This document shows, in pieces, positions 50,501 through 62,143 of a stretch of 64,000 bases of DNA. The DNA is from Datisca glomerata. Taxonomy: Eukaryota; Streptophyta; Magnoliopsida; Cucurbitales; Datiscaceae. Made by a program: the position numbers and the translations under genes. The notes under the pieces were generated by a model that worked only from the letters and a program-made list of their open reading frames with translations, made no database searches and was not told the DNA's origin. The stretch is taken from the NCBI GenBank assembly GCA_003255025.1, contig QANY01004006.1, positions 33,944 through 97,943 of the forward strand, given 5' to 3'. Numbering within the stretch: position 1 is the stretch's first letter; the number at the start of each line of letters is the position of its first letter.

Positions 50501-50870
50501 AACCACATGGCCCGTAAGATATTAAATCAAAGCTTATTCAAGTTGCGATAGGATTTACCCATCACAGCCTTATTTCAAGCCAAAATAATATAGACTATGC
50601 AGCTTTAGAATTTCTGCAACAAATGGATCGTGACATGCGTAGGTGAACTTCTGTAGGGCATAACTTTTGACATGGGTGGAACCACGTGACCCGTTAGATA
50701 CCAAATCAAAAGCTTACTCAAGGTACGACAAGCTTTACTCAAGCTGTGATCAAGTCCGAAAAACATAATTTATGAATCTTTACAATTTCTGCAACAAATG
50801 AATCGTGGTACATGCAGGTCAACTTCTGTAAGGCATAACTTTTGACATGGGAGGAAGCACGTGGCCCATT
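47580..50870 (+). repeat. T5 tract, partner of 40.1-42.9 kb
   Basis: Mainly short-class units collinear with 40.1-42.9 kb. 'gtgctatagggtttaccca' at 50184 pairs with 41814, and 'caagctgtgatcaagtccga' near 50740 pairs with 42529, both preserving the same internal deletion joining 'agctgtgatc' to 'aagtccga'. One long-class unit (T1 type, 'gggacctacaagtacg') is embedded near 49998. Confidence 0.82.
49430..49485 (+). repeat. Short imperfect direct repeat replacing a unit body
   Basis: The text 'agccgataaggcac' and 'agccgatagggcac' occurs twice about 20 bp apart, between 'gggtttacttgtcgc' and 'aacctttgatatgg'. Most of the T4 body from 'cccagttttgag' to 'ggtcaacttcc' is absent, so this is a deletion junction with filler duplication. 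Confidence 0.8.
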
Positions 50871-50939
50871 AAGGCCAACTCAAGGTGCGAAAGGGCTTAC
50901 CCATCACAGCCTAGTTCGAAGTCCAAAAAACATAGACTG

Positions 50940-51110
50940 TACAACTTCCGTAGGGCATAACATTTGATATGGGTGAAACCATGTGCCCCGTAAGATATCA
51001 ACTCGTAGCTTATAAGAGACCTACAGGTACGATAGGGTTTACCCGTCCCAGCCCAGTTTCAAATCCAAAAAACACAGACTGTGCAGCTTTAAAATTTCTG
51101 GAATAGTTGG
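50940..51110 (+). repeat. Fragment copied with 30820-30985
   Basis: A T5 unit breaks off at 'gactgtacaactt' and continues as 'ccgtagggcataacatttga' followed by 'tatgggtgaaaccatgtgcc'. From the break to about 51100 the text is nearly identical to 30820-30985, including 'ggtacgatagggtttacccg' and 'tcccagcccag'. Confidence 0.83.
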
Positions 51111-54100
51111 ATCGTGGCACGCGCAAGTCAACTTCTATAGGGCATAACTGTTGACTCGGGTGGAACCACGTAGCCTGTATGATATCAAATCAAAGCTTAT
51201 TCAAGGTGCTACAGGGTTTACCCCTCACAGCCCAGTTTCAAGTCCTAAAAACATAGACTGTGCAGCTTTAGAATTTCTGCAACAAACAGATCGTGGCACG
51301 CGCAAGTCAACTTCCATAAGGAATGACTTTTGACATGGGTGGAACCACATGGCCCGTAAGATATCAAATCGAAGCTTACTCAAAGTCCTACAACTTTTCA
51401 CTCTAGAAGAACCACGTGGACCATAAGATATCAATTCTATCCTATTCATAGTCCTATTGGTGTGACAGGGTTTACCCATCGTAGCCAAGTTTTGAGTCCA
51501 AAATTCAAAGACCGTGCAACTTTAGAATTTCCGGAATAGACGGATCGTGCCACGCACATGCCAACTTCCGTAGGGCATAACATTTGACATGGGTGGACCA
51601 CGTACCTCGTAAGATATCAAATTGAAGCTTTCTCAGAGACCAACAATTATGACAAGTTTTATGCATCACAGTCTTGTTTCATTTGTATAAATCACATACT
51701 GTACAACTTTAGAATTTTTTGGAAAAAACGGATCGTGGCACGCGCATGTCAACTTCCGTATGGCTTTACTTTTCACTTTGATTAAAATATTAAATCGATC
51801 TTAATCAGAGCCCTGCTGGTGCGACAAGGTTTACACATTGTAGCCAAGTTTTAAAATTTCTGGAACAGGTGGATCGTAGAACGAGCAAGTCAACTTCCAT
51901 AGGGCATAACTTTTGACTCAGGTGGAACCACGAGGACCGTTAGATATTAAATCGAAGCTTATTTGGAGACCTACAACTGGGATAGGGTTTACAAGTTCTA
52001 GCCCTCTTCTGAGTCCAAAAAACATGGACTGTGCAGTTTAGAATTGTTGGAACCGATGGTACATGGCACGCGCAGGTCAACTTCCATAGGACATTACTTT
52101 TGACATGGTTCGAACCACGTGCCCCGCAAGATATCAAATCGAAACTTATTCAAGGTGCAAAAGGGTTTACCCATCACAGGCGTAGTTCAAGTCCAAAAAA
52201 ATTGACTATAGAACTTTAGACTTTCTACAACAAACGGATCGTGGCACGCGCAGGTCAACTTCAATAGGGCAAAACTTTTTACAAGGGGTGGAACCACGTG
52301 GCCCGTAAGATATTAAATTGAAGCTTACTCAAGGTGCACCGGGTTTACCCTTCACAGCCTAGTTTCAAGTCCAAAAAACCTAGACTGTGTAGGTTTAGAA
52401 TTTCTACAAAAAAAGATCGTGGCACGCGCAAGTCAACTTCTGTAGGGCATAACTTTTAACATGGGTGGAGCCACGTGGTCCGTAAGATATCAAATTGAAG
52501 CTTATTAAGAGACTGACAAATACGATAAGTTTTACACATCACAGTCTTGTTTCATGTTTAAAAAATAAAGATTGTATAACTTTAGAATGTCTAGAACAGA
52601 TGGATCATGCCACGCGCATGTTAACTTCCGTAAGGCATAACTTTTCACTCTGGTGGAACCACGCGGCCCGTAAGATATCAAATTGAAGCTTACTGAAGGT
52701 GTTACAGGGTTTATCCATGACACTCTAGTTCCAAGTTTAAAAAGCATAGACTTTGCAGCTTTAGAATTTCTGTAACAAATTGTTCGTGGCACGCACAGTT
52801 CAACTTCTATAATGAATAACTTTTGACATGGGTGGAATCGCGTGGCTCGTAAGATATCAAATTGAAGCTTACTGAAGGTGTGATAGGGTTTACCCATTAC
52901 ACTCCAGTTCTAAGTCCAAAAAACATAGACTGTGCAGTTTTAGAATTTCTATAACAAATTGATCGTGGCACGCGTAGTTCAATTTCTATATTGCATAACT
53001 TTTAGAAAGAGTGGAACCACGTGGCCCGTAAGATATCAAATTGAAGCTTATTAAGAGACTTACGCGTGTGACAGGGTTTACCAATCATAGCCAATTTTTG
53101 TGACAAAAATTCAAAGACAGTGCAACTTTAGAATACCTGGAACAGACGGTTTGTGGCAGGCGCGTGCTAACTTCCGTAGGGCATAACATTTGACATGGGT
53201 GGAACCACGTGCCCTATGAGATATCAAATCAATGCTTCATTCGAGACCTAGAGGTGCCACACGGTTTACCCATCACAACCTAGTTTTGAATCCAAAGAAC
53301 ACAGACTGTGGAGCTTTAAAATTTTTGGAATAGGTGGATCGTGGCACGCGCATATCAACTTTCGTTGGGCATAACTTTTGACGTGGCCTGTTATATATCA
53401 AATCGATGCTTATTCTGAAATCTACATGTGATATAGGATTTATTTGTCGCGACCCAGTTTTGTGTCCAAAAAAATGGATTGTGCAGTTTAGAATTTATGG
53501 AACCGATAGATCGTGGCACGCGCAGTTCAACTTTCATAGGGCCTAACTTTCCACATGGGTGGAACCACGTGTCCCGCGAGACGCGACAGGCTTTACCCAT
53601 CACAGCCGAATTCCAAGTCCAGAAAACATAGACTGTGCAGCTTTAGAATTTCTACAACAATTGATTGTGGCACGCGCTGTTCAACTTCTATAGGGCATAA
53701 CTTTCCATATGGGTGGAACAACATGCCCCGTAAGATATCGAATTGAAGCTTATTCGAAGACCTAAAAGTTTTTACGCATCGTAGTCTAGTTTTTACACAT
53801 CGTAGTCTAGCATCGTGTGTAAAAAACATAGACTATAAAACTTTAGAATTTCTAGAACAGATAGATCGTGGCACGTGCATGTCAACTTCCGTAAGGCATA
53901 ACTTCTCACTCTGGTGGAACCACGTGGCCGGTAATATATCAAATCTATCTTATTCGGAGTCCTACGGGGGTAAAAGGGTTTACCCATCGTAACCAAGTTT
54001 AGAGACTAAAATTCAATGACCGTGCAACTTTAGAATTTCTGGAATAGACGGATCGTGGCACGCGCATACCAACTTCTGTAAGGCACAACATTTGACATGG

Positions 54101-55730
54101 GTGGTACCACATGACCCGTAAGATATCAAATCAAAGCTTATTTAAGGTGCGACAGAGTTTATTTATCATAGGCTAGTTTCATGTCCCAAAAACATGTACT
54201 GTGCAGCTTTAAAATTTCTAGAACAAATGGATCGGGACACGCATAAGTCAGCTTCCATAGTGCATAACTGTTGACATGGGAGGAACCACATGGCCCGTAA
54301 GATATCAAATCAAAGCTTACTCAAGTTGTGATATGTTTTAGCCATCACAACCCAGTTTCAGGTCCGAAAAATATAGACTGTGTAGCTTTAGAATTTCTAC
54401 AACATGTAGATCGTGGGACACACATTTCAACTCCTGTAGGGTATAAATTTTGACATGGGAGGAACCACGTGCCCCGTAAGATATCAAATTGAAGCTTATT
54501 TAGAGACCTACAAGTACAAAAATTTTTAGGCATTGTATTCTAGTTTCGTGTGTAAAAAACATAGACTGTACAACTCTAGAATTTGTAGAACAGACAGATT
54601 GTGGCACTTGCATGTCACTCTGGTGGAACCAAGTGGCCCGTATGATATCAAATCTATCTTATTCAGAGTCGCACTAGTGAGACAGGGTTTACCCATCGTA
54701 GCCAAGTTTTGAGTCTAAAATTCAAGGACCGTGCAACTTTAGAGTTTTGGAATAGTCGGATCGTGGCACGCGCATGCTAACTTTTGTAAGGCATAACGTT
54801 TGACATGGGTGATACCACGTGACCCGTAAGGTATCAAATCGATGTTTATTCAAGGTGCGACAAGTTTACCCATCATAGCCAAGTTTTAAGTCCCCAAAAC
54901 ATAGACTATGCAGCTTTAGAACTTTCTACAACAAAGGGATCTTGGCACGCACAGGTCAACTTCTATAGGGAATAACTTTTGACATTGGTGAAATCACGTG
55001 GCCTGTAAGATATCAAATCGAAAGCTTACTAAGGGTGCGATAGGGTTTACCCATGACATCCTAGTTCCAAGTCTAAAAAACATAGACTGTGCTGCTTTAG
55101 AATTTTTGCAACAAATTGATTATGGCACGCGTAGTTCAATTTCTGTAGGGCATGTAAGATATCAAACTGAAGCTTATTTAGAGACCTACAAGTACAATAG
55201 TTTTTAGGCATGGTAGTCTAGTTTTAGAATAGAGGGATTGTGGCACGTGAATGTCAACTTCCGTAAAGCATAACTTCTCACTCTAATGGAACCCCGTGGC
55301 CTGTAAGATATCAAATCTATCTTATTTAGTCTCCTACTGGTGCGACATAGTTTACCCATCGTAGCCAAGTTTTGAGTCTAAAATTCAAAGACCGTGCAAC
55401 TTTAGAATTTTCAGAATAGACGGATCGTGGCACGCGCATACCAACTTCTGTAGGGCATAACATTTGACATACGGTTTACCCATCGCAGCCCAGCATTGAG
55501 TCCAAAAAACAAGGACTGTGGAGTTTATTATTTGTGGAAGAGATGGATCGTGGCACGTGCTGGTCAACTTCCATACGACATAACTTTTGACATGGGTGGA
55601 ACCACATGGCTCGTATGATATCAAATCGAAGCTTATTCAAGGTGCAACAGGTTTTACCCATCACGACCTAGTTTCAAGTCCAAAGAAGATATGGGTGAAC
55701 TTCTGTAGAACATAACTTTTGACATGGGTG
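51111..55730 (+). repeat. Mixed-class satellite, no gene
   Basis: Satellite throughout. 51.5-52.35 kb parallels 33.9-34.7 kb ('gtaaaaca'-type T4/T5 units, 'ggtgcaccgggtttaccc'), 52.68-53.55 kb parallels 0.34-1.3 kb, and 53.56-53.76 kb parallels 2.38-2.6 kb ('gcgacaggctttacccatca'). A junction at about 53575 joins 'cgtgtcccgcgag' to 'acgcgacaggc', and one at 55155 joins 'gtagggca' to 'tgtaagatatc'. Confidence 0.82.
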
Positions 55731-56702
55731 GAACCACGTGGCCCATAAGATATGAAATTGAATCTTATTTAGAGACCTACAACTTTTCACTCTAGTGGAA
55801 CTACGTTGCTCGTAAGATATCAAATCTATCTTATTTAGAGTCATATATATGCGACAGGGTTTACCCATCGTAGCCAAGTTTTGAGTCCAAAATTCAAATA
55901 ACATGCAACTTTAGAAGTTCCAAAATAGACGGATCGTGGCACGTGCATGCCAACTCCCGTAGGGCATAACATTTGAAGCTTATTAGAAGAACGACAATTA
56001 CGATAGGTTTTACGCATCACAGTCTTTTTTAATTTGTAAAAAACACAGACGGTACAACTTTAGAATTTCTAGAACAGACGTATTGTGGCACGCGCATGTC
56101 AACTTCTATAAGGTATAACTTTTCACTTTGGTGGAACCATGTGGGCTGTGAGATATCAAAGCGATCTTATTTAGAGCCCTACTGGTGTGATAGGGTTTAC
56201 CCATTGTAGGCAAGGTTTGAGCCCGTAATTCAAATACCGTGCAACTTTATAATTTCTGGATCAGACGAATCGTGCCACACGCATGCTAACTTCCGTAGGG
56301 CATAACATTTGACATGGGTGGAATCACGTGCCCTGTAAGATATCAAATAAATGCTTAATCAGAGAGCCACAGGTGCGGTAAGGTTTACCCTTCATAGCCC
56401 AGTTTTGTATCCAAAGAACACAGACTGTACAACTTTAAAATTTTTGGAACAGGTGGATCATGGCGCGCGCAAGTCAACTTTCGTAGGGCATAACTTTTGA
56501 CTCGGGTGGAACAATGGGGCCCGTTGGATATCAAATCGAAGCTTATTCTAAGATCTATAGGTACGACAAGATTTACCAATTGTAGACTTGTTTTCCGTCC
56601 AAAATAATGGACTGTGCATTTTAGAATTTGTGGGACTGATGGATCTTGACACGCGCAGGTCAACTTTCATTGGGCATTACTTTTGAGATGGGTGGAACTT
56701 TT

Positions 56703-56750
56703 GACCAGCTGCAGGTGCAATAGGGTTTACCAGCTGCAGCGCAATTTCGA
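56703..56750 (+). repeat. CAGCTGCAG direct repeat at a junction
   Basis: 'ttttgaccagctgcaggtgc' is followed by 'aatagggtttaccagctgca' and then 'gcgcaatttcgaatcc'. The 9-mer CAGCTGCAG occurs twice within about 35 bp. This join combines a T4 beginning with a T3 body. The related normal T4 at about 56915 reads 'accagctgtagccc'. Confidence 0.8.
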
Positions 56751-57689
56751 ATCCAAAGAACACAGAGTGTGTAGCTTTAAAATTTCTGGAAAAGGTGGAT
56801 CGTGGCACGCGTAAGTCAGCTTCTGTAGGGCATAACTTTTGACTCGGGTGGAACCACGTGGTCCGATAGATATCAAATCGAAGCTTATTCTGAGACCTAC
56901 AGGTGCAATAGGGTTTACCAGCTGTAGCCCAGTTTTGAGTCCAAAAAACATAGACTGTGCAGTTTAGAATTTATGGAACCGATGGATCGTGGCACAAGCA
57001 TGTGAACTTCCATAGAGCATAACTTTTGACATGGGTTGAACCACGTGGCCCGTAAGAAGTCAAATCGAAGCTTATTCAAGGTGCGACGGGGTTTACCCCT
57101 CACACCCTAGATTCAAGTCCAAAAAACATAGACTGTACAGCTTTAGAATTTTTACAACAAATAGATCATGGCATGCGCAAGTCAACTTCTATAGGGCATA
57201 CCTTTTGACATGGGTGGAACAATGTGGCCTGTAATATATCAAATCGAACCTTACTAGAGGTGCGACAGGGTTTACGCATCACACCCTTGTTTCATGTAAA
57301 AAAACATAGACTCTGCAGCTTTAGAATTTCTGCAACAAATGGATCATGGCCTGCGCAGGCCAACTTCTATAGAGCATAACTTTTGAAATGGGTGGAACCC
57401 TGTAAGATATCAAATCGAAGCTTATTCTGAGACCTAAAACTACGAAGCATCGCAGTCTCATTTCATGTGTAAAAAACACAGATTGTACAACTTTAGAATT
57501 TCTGGAACAGGCGAATCGTGGCACACGCATGTCAACTTCCGTAAGGCATAACTTCTCACTCTGGTGGAACAACGTGGCCCGTAAGATATCAAATCATTCT
57601 TATTCAGAGTCCTACTGGTGCGACATGGTTTACCCAACTTATTCATGTTTTGAGTCCAAAATTCAAAGTCCGTGCAACTTTTGAAGTTT

Positions 57690-57735
57690 CAGAACAGACT
57701 AATCGTGCCCTGTAAGATATCAAATCGATGATTCA
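57690..57735 (+). repeat. T2 deletion junction, copy 2 of 4
   Basis: 'cagactaatcgtgccctgta' continuing 'agatatcaaatcgatgattc'. The flanking units match 22.0-22.3 kb. Confidence 0.85.
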
Positions 57736-59634
57736 TCAGCGACCTACGAGTGAGACAGTGTTTGCCCGTCAGATCCCAGTTTCAAATCCAAAGAACACAG
57801 ACTATGCAGCTTTAAAATTTCTGGAACAAGTGGATCGTGGCACGCACAAGTCAGCTTCCGTTGGGCATAACCTTTGACTCAGGTGTAACCATGTGGCCCA
57901 TCGAAGCTTACCCATTGCAGCCCAGCTTTGAGTCTAATAAACATGGACTGTGAAGTTTTGAATACTGGAACCGATGGATGGTGGCACACGCATGTCAACT
58001 TCTGTAAGGCATAACTTTTCACTTTGGTGGAACCATGTGGCCCATGAGATATCAAAACGATCTTATTCAGAGACTTACTGTTACGACATGGTTTACCCAT
58101 TGTAGCCAAGTTTTGAGTCCAAAATTCAAATACCGTGTAACTTTAGAATTTCTAGAATAGACAGATCGTGCCACGCGCATGCGAACTTCCGAAGGGCATA
58201 ACATTTGACATGGGCGGAACCTCATGCCCCATAGGATATCAAATCGATGCTTCATCAAATACCTACAGGTGCGACAGAGTTTACCCATCATAGCCCACAG
58301 ATTGTACAACTTTAAAATTTCTGGAACAGGTGGATCGTGGCACACGCATGTAAACTTCTGTAGAGTATAACTTTGACTCGGGTGGAACCACGAAGCTCGT
58401 TAGATACCAAATCGAAGCACATACTGAGACCTATAGGTGCGAGATGGTTTACCCGTCACAACCTAGTTTTGAGTCCAAAAAACATGGACTGTGCAGGTCA
58501 ACTTCCATAGGGCATAACTTTTGACATTGGTGAAACCACATGGCCTGTATGATGTCAAATCGTAGCTCATTCAAGGTGCAACAGGGTTTACCCACAGCCC
58601 AATTTCAAGTCCAGAAACCAAAGACCGTGCAGCTTTGGAATTTCTGAAAAAAAATGGATCGTGGCACGTGCAGGTCAACTTCTATATGGCATAACTTTTG
58701 ACATGGGTTGAACCACGTGCCCCATAAGATGTGAAATCGATGCTTCATCCAAGATTTACAAGTGTGACAAGGTCTACCCGTCAAGGCTCAATTTCGAATC
58801 CAAAGAACACAGAGTGTGTAGCTTTAAAATATCTCGAATAGGTGGATCGTTGCACGCGCAAGTCAACTTCAGTAGGGCATAACTTTTGACTCGGGTGGAA
58901 CCACGTGGCCCGTTATATATCAAATTGAAGCTTATTCTGAGACCTACAGGTGCAATAGGGTTTACCAGTTGCAGCCTAGTTTTGAGTGCAAAAAACATAG
59001 AGTGTGCAGTTTAGAATTTGGGGAACCGATTGATCGTGGCACAAGCATGTCAACATCCATAGGGCATAACTTTTCACATGGGTTGAACCACGTGGCCCGT
59101 AAAATGTCAAATCGAAGCTAATTCAAGAGCGATAGGGTTTACCTATCACACCCTAGATTCAAGTCCAAAAACATAGACTCTACAGCTTTAGAATTTCTAC
59201 AACAAACAAATCGTGGCATGCACAAGTCAACTTCTATAGGGCAGAACTTTTGACATGGGTGGAACAACGTGGCCCGTAATATATCAAATCGAAGCTTACT
59301 AGAGGTGCGACAGGGTTTACCCATCACACCCAAGTTTCATGTAAAAAAAACATAGACTCTGCAGCTTTAGAATTTCTGAGACCTACAACTAGGACGCATC
59401 GCAGTCTCATTTCGTATGTAAAAAACACAGACTGTACAACTTTAGAATTTCTGAAATAGGTGAATCGTGGCACACGCATGACAACTTCCGTAAGGCATAA
59501 CTTTTCACTCTGGTGGAACCATGTGGCCCGTAAGATATCAAATCAATCTTATTCAGAGTCCTACTAGTGCGGTAGGGTTTACCCAATAGAGCCATGTTTT
59601 GAGTCCAAAATTCAATGTCCGTGCAACTTTAAAA

Positions 59635-59690
59635 GTTTCAGAATAGACTGATCGTGCCCTGTAAGATGTCAAATCAATGTTTCATCAGTG
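59635..59690 (+). repeat. T2 deletion junction, copy 3 of 4
   Basis: 'tagactgatcgtgccctgta' continuing 'agatgtcaaatcaatg'. In this copy a further piece is missing: 'tttcatcagtg' joins directly to 'tttacccgtcac', removing 'acctacgagcgtgacag'. Confidence 0.85.
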
Positions 59691-60947
59691 TTTACCCGTC
59701 ACAGTCCAGTTTCAAATGCAAAGAACACAGACTATGTAGCTTGAAAATTTCTGGAACAGGTGGATCGTGGCACGCACAAGGCATAACTTTTCACTTTGGT
59801 GGAACCATATGGCCCGTGAGATATCAGAACGATCTTATTCAGAAACCTACTGGGGCGACACGGTTTACCCATTGTAGCCAAGTTTTGAGTCCAAAATTCA
59901 AATACCATGCAACTTTAGAATTTCTGGAATAGAAGGATCGTGCCACGCGCATGCCAACTTCCGTAGGGCATAAGATTTGACATGGGCGGAACCACATGCC
60001 CCGTAAGATATCAAATCGATGCTTCATCAAATACCTATAGGTGCGACAGAGTTTACCTGTAATAGCCTAGTTTCAAATCCAAAGAACACAGACTGTACAA
60101 CTTTAAAATTTCTGGAACAGGTGGATCGGGGCACGCGCAAGTAAACTTCTGTAGGGTATAACTTTTGACTCGGGTGGAGCCACGTGGCTCGTTAGTTATC
60201 AAATCGAAGCTTATACTGAGACCTATAGGTGCGAGAAGGTTTACCGGTCACTAATTTTGAGTCCAAAAAACCTGGACTGTGCAGGTTAACTTCCATAGGG
60301 CATAACTTTTGACATATGCGAAACCACATGGCCTGTATGATATCAAATCGTTGCTTATTCAAGGTGCAACAAGGTTTACCCATCACAGCCTAGTTTCAAG
60401 TCCAGAAACCAAAGACCGTGCAGCTTTAGAATTTCAGAAAAAATATGGATCGTGGCACGTGCAGGTCAACTTCTGTACAACATAAGTTTTGACATCGGTG
60501 GGACAACGTTGCCCGAAATATATCAAATCGAAGCTTACTAAAGGTGCGACAAGGTTTACCCATCCCAGCCTATGTCCAAAAAACATAGCCTGGGAAGCTT
60601 TAGAATTTTCACAACAAATGGATCGTGGCACACGCATGTCAACTTCTATAGTACATAACATTTGACTTGGGTGGAACCACGTGGCCCGTAAAATATCAAA
60701 TTGAAGCTTATTAAGTGACCTACAAATTTTCAATCTGGTGGAACCACTTGGCCCGTAAGATATCAAATCTATCTTATTCAGAGTCCTACAGGTACGTCAG
60801 GGATTTTGCATCGTTGCCAAGTTTTGAGTCCAATATTCAAAGACCGTGCAACTTTAGAATTTCTGAAATAGACGGATCGTGGCACGCGTATGCCAACTTC
60901 GGTAGGGCGTAACATTTGACATGGGTTTGACCACGTGTCTCGTAAGA

Positions 60948-62101
60948 TATCAAACTGAATGTTATTCAGAGACCGACAATTATGACAGGTTTTACGCAGA
61001 TGTTTCATTTGTAAAAAATACAAACGGTACAACATTACAATTTATAGAACAGACGGATCGTGGCACGCACATATCAACTTCCGTAAGGCATAACTTTCAC
61101 TTTAGTGGGACCACGTGGCCCATTAGATATAATAACGATCTTATTCAGAGCCTTACTGGCGCGACAGGGTTTACCCATTGTAGCCAAGTTTTGAGTCCAA
61201 AATTCAAAGATCGTGCAGCTTTACAAATTTCAGGATAGACGGATCGTACCTCGCGCTTACCAACTTCCACAGGGAATAACATTTGACATGGGCGGAACCA
61301 TGTGCCTCGTTAGATATGAAATCGATGCTTCATCTGAGCCCTACAGGTGTGACAGGGTTTACCCGTCAAAGCCCAGTTTCGAAACCAAAGAACACAAACT
61401 GTAAAACTTTGAAATTTCTGGAATAGGTGGACCGTGGCACACACAAGCCAACTTTCGTAGGGCATAGCTTTTGTCTCGGGTGGAACCACGGAGCCCGTTA
61501 GATATCAAATCAAAGCTTATTCTGAGACCTATAGGTTGGACAGGGTTTACCCATCGTAGCCCAGGTTTGAGACCAAAAACCATGGAATATGAAGTTTAGA
61601 ATTTGTGGAACCGATGGATCATCGCCGTGCAGGTCAACTTCCCTCGGTGATAACTTTTGACATGGGTGGAACCACATGGCCCGTATTATATCAAATTGAA
61701 GCTCATTCAAGGTACGACAGGGTTTGCCTATCACCGTCTAGTTTCAAATCCCAATAACATAAATTGTATATCTTTAGAATTTCTACAACAGACGGATCGT
61801 TTCACGTATAGATCAACTCCTATAGGGCATATATTTTGACATGGGTGGAACCACGTGGCCTGTAAGATATCAAATCTAAGCTTCCTCAAGGTGCGACAGG
61901 GTTTACCCATCATAGCCTAGTTTTTAAGTCCAAAAAACATCGACTGTGTAGCTTCATAATTTATGTAACTCATGGATCGTGGCTAGCGCAGGTCAACATC
62001 TGTAGGGCATAACTTTGGCATGGGTGGAACCACGTGGCCCGTAATATATCAAATCGAAACTTACTCAAGATGTGACAGGGTTTAACCATCACAGCCTAGT
62101 T
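60948..62101 (+). repeat. Higher-order cassette, third copy, cut off at 62101
   Basis: This copy corresponds to 18225-19383 at a constant shift of 42721 bp over most of its length, with only scattered substitutions and one extra T near 61921. It stops abruptly within the last T5 unit at 'cagcctagttc' and switches to a sequence related to the T3/T4 boundary of the 20.6-kb region. Confidence 0.88.
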
Positions 62102-62107
62102 CGTTAG

Positions 62108-62143
62108 ATAACTTTTGATTCGAGTATAACTTTTGATTCGAGT
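62108..62143 (+). repeat. 18-bp direct tandem duplication at a switch point
   Basis: The 18-mer ATAACTTTTGATTCGAGT occurs twice with no spacer, at 62108-62125 and 62126-62143. It sits directly after the truncated cassette copy and is preceded by 'gttcgttagata', which also occurs just downstream in the T3/T4 boundary. Confidence 0.95.

Larger units (their letters stand above)
55731..60570 (+). repeat. T1-T4 rich satellite, partly two tandem copies related to 21.5-23.1 kb
   Basis: Segments with the T2 deletion join (57705 and 59652), 'ctttggtggaaccat(g/a)tgg' (58023 and 59793; partner 22302) and 'atcaaatacctacaggtgcg' or near variants (58253 and 60027; partner 22533) repeat about 1.8-1.9 kb apart. 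Both correspond to 22.0-22.9 kb, indicating another local tandem duplication. No non-satellite sequence was seen. Confidence 0.8.
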
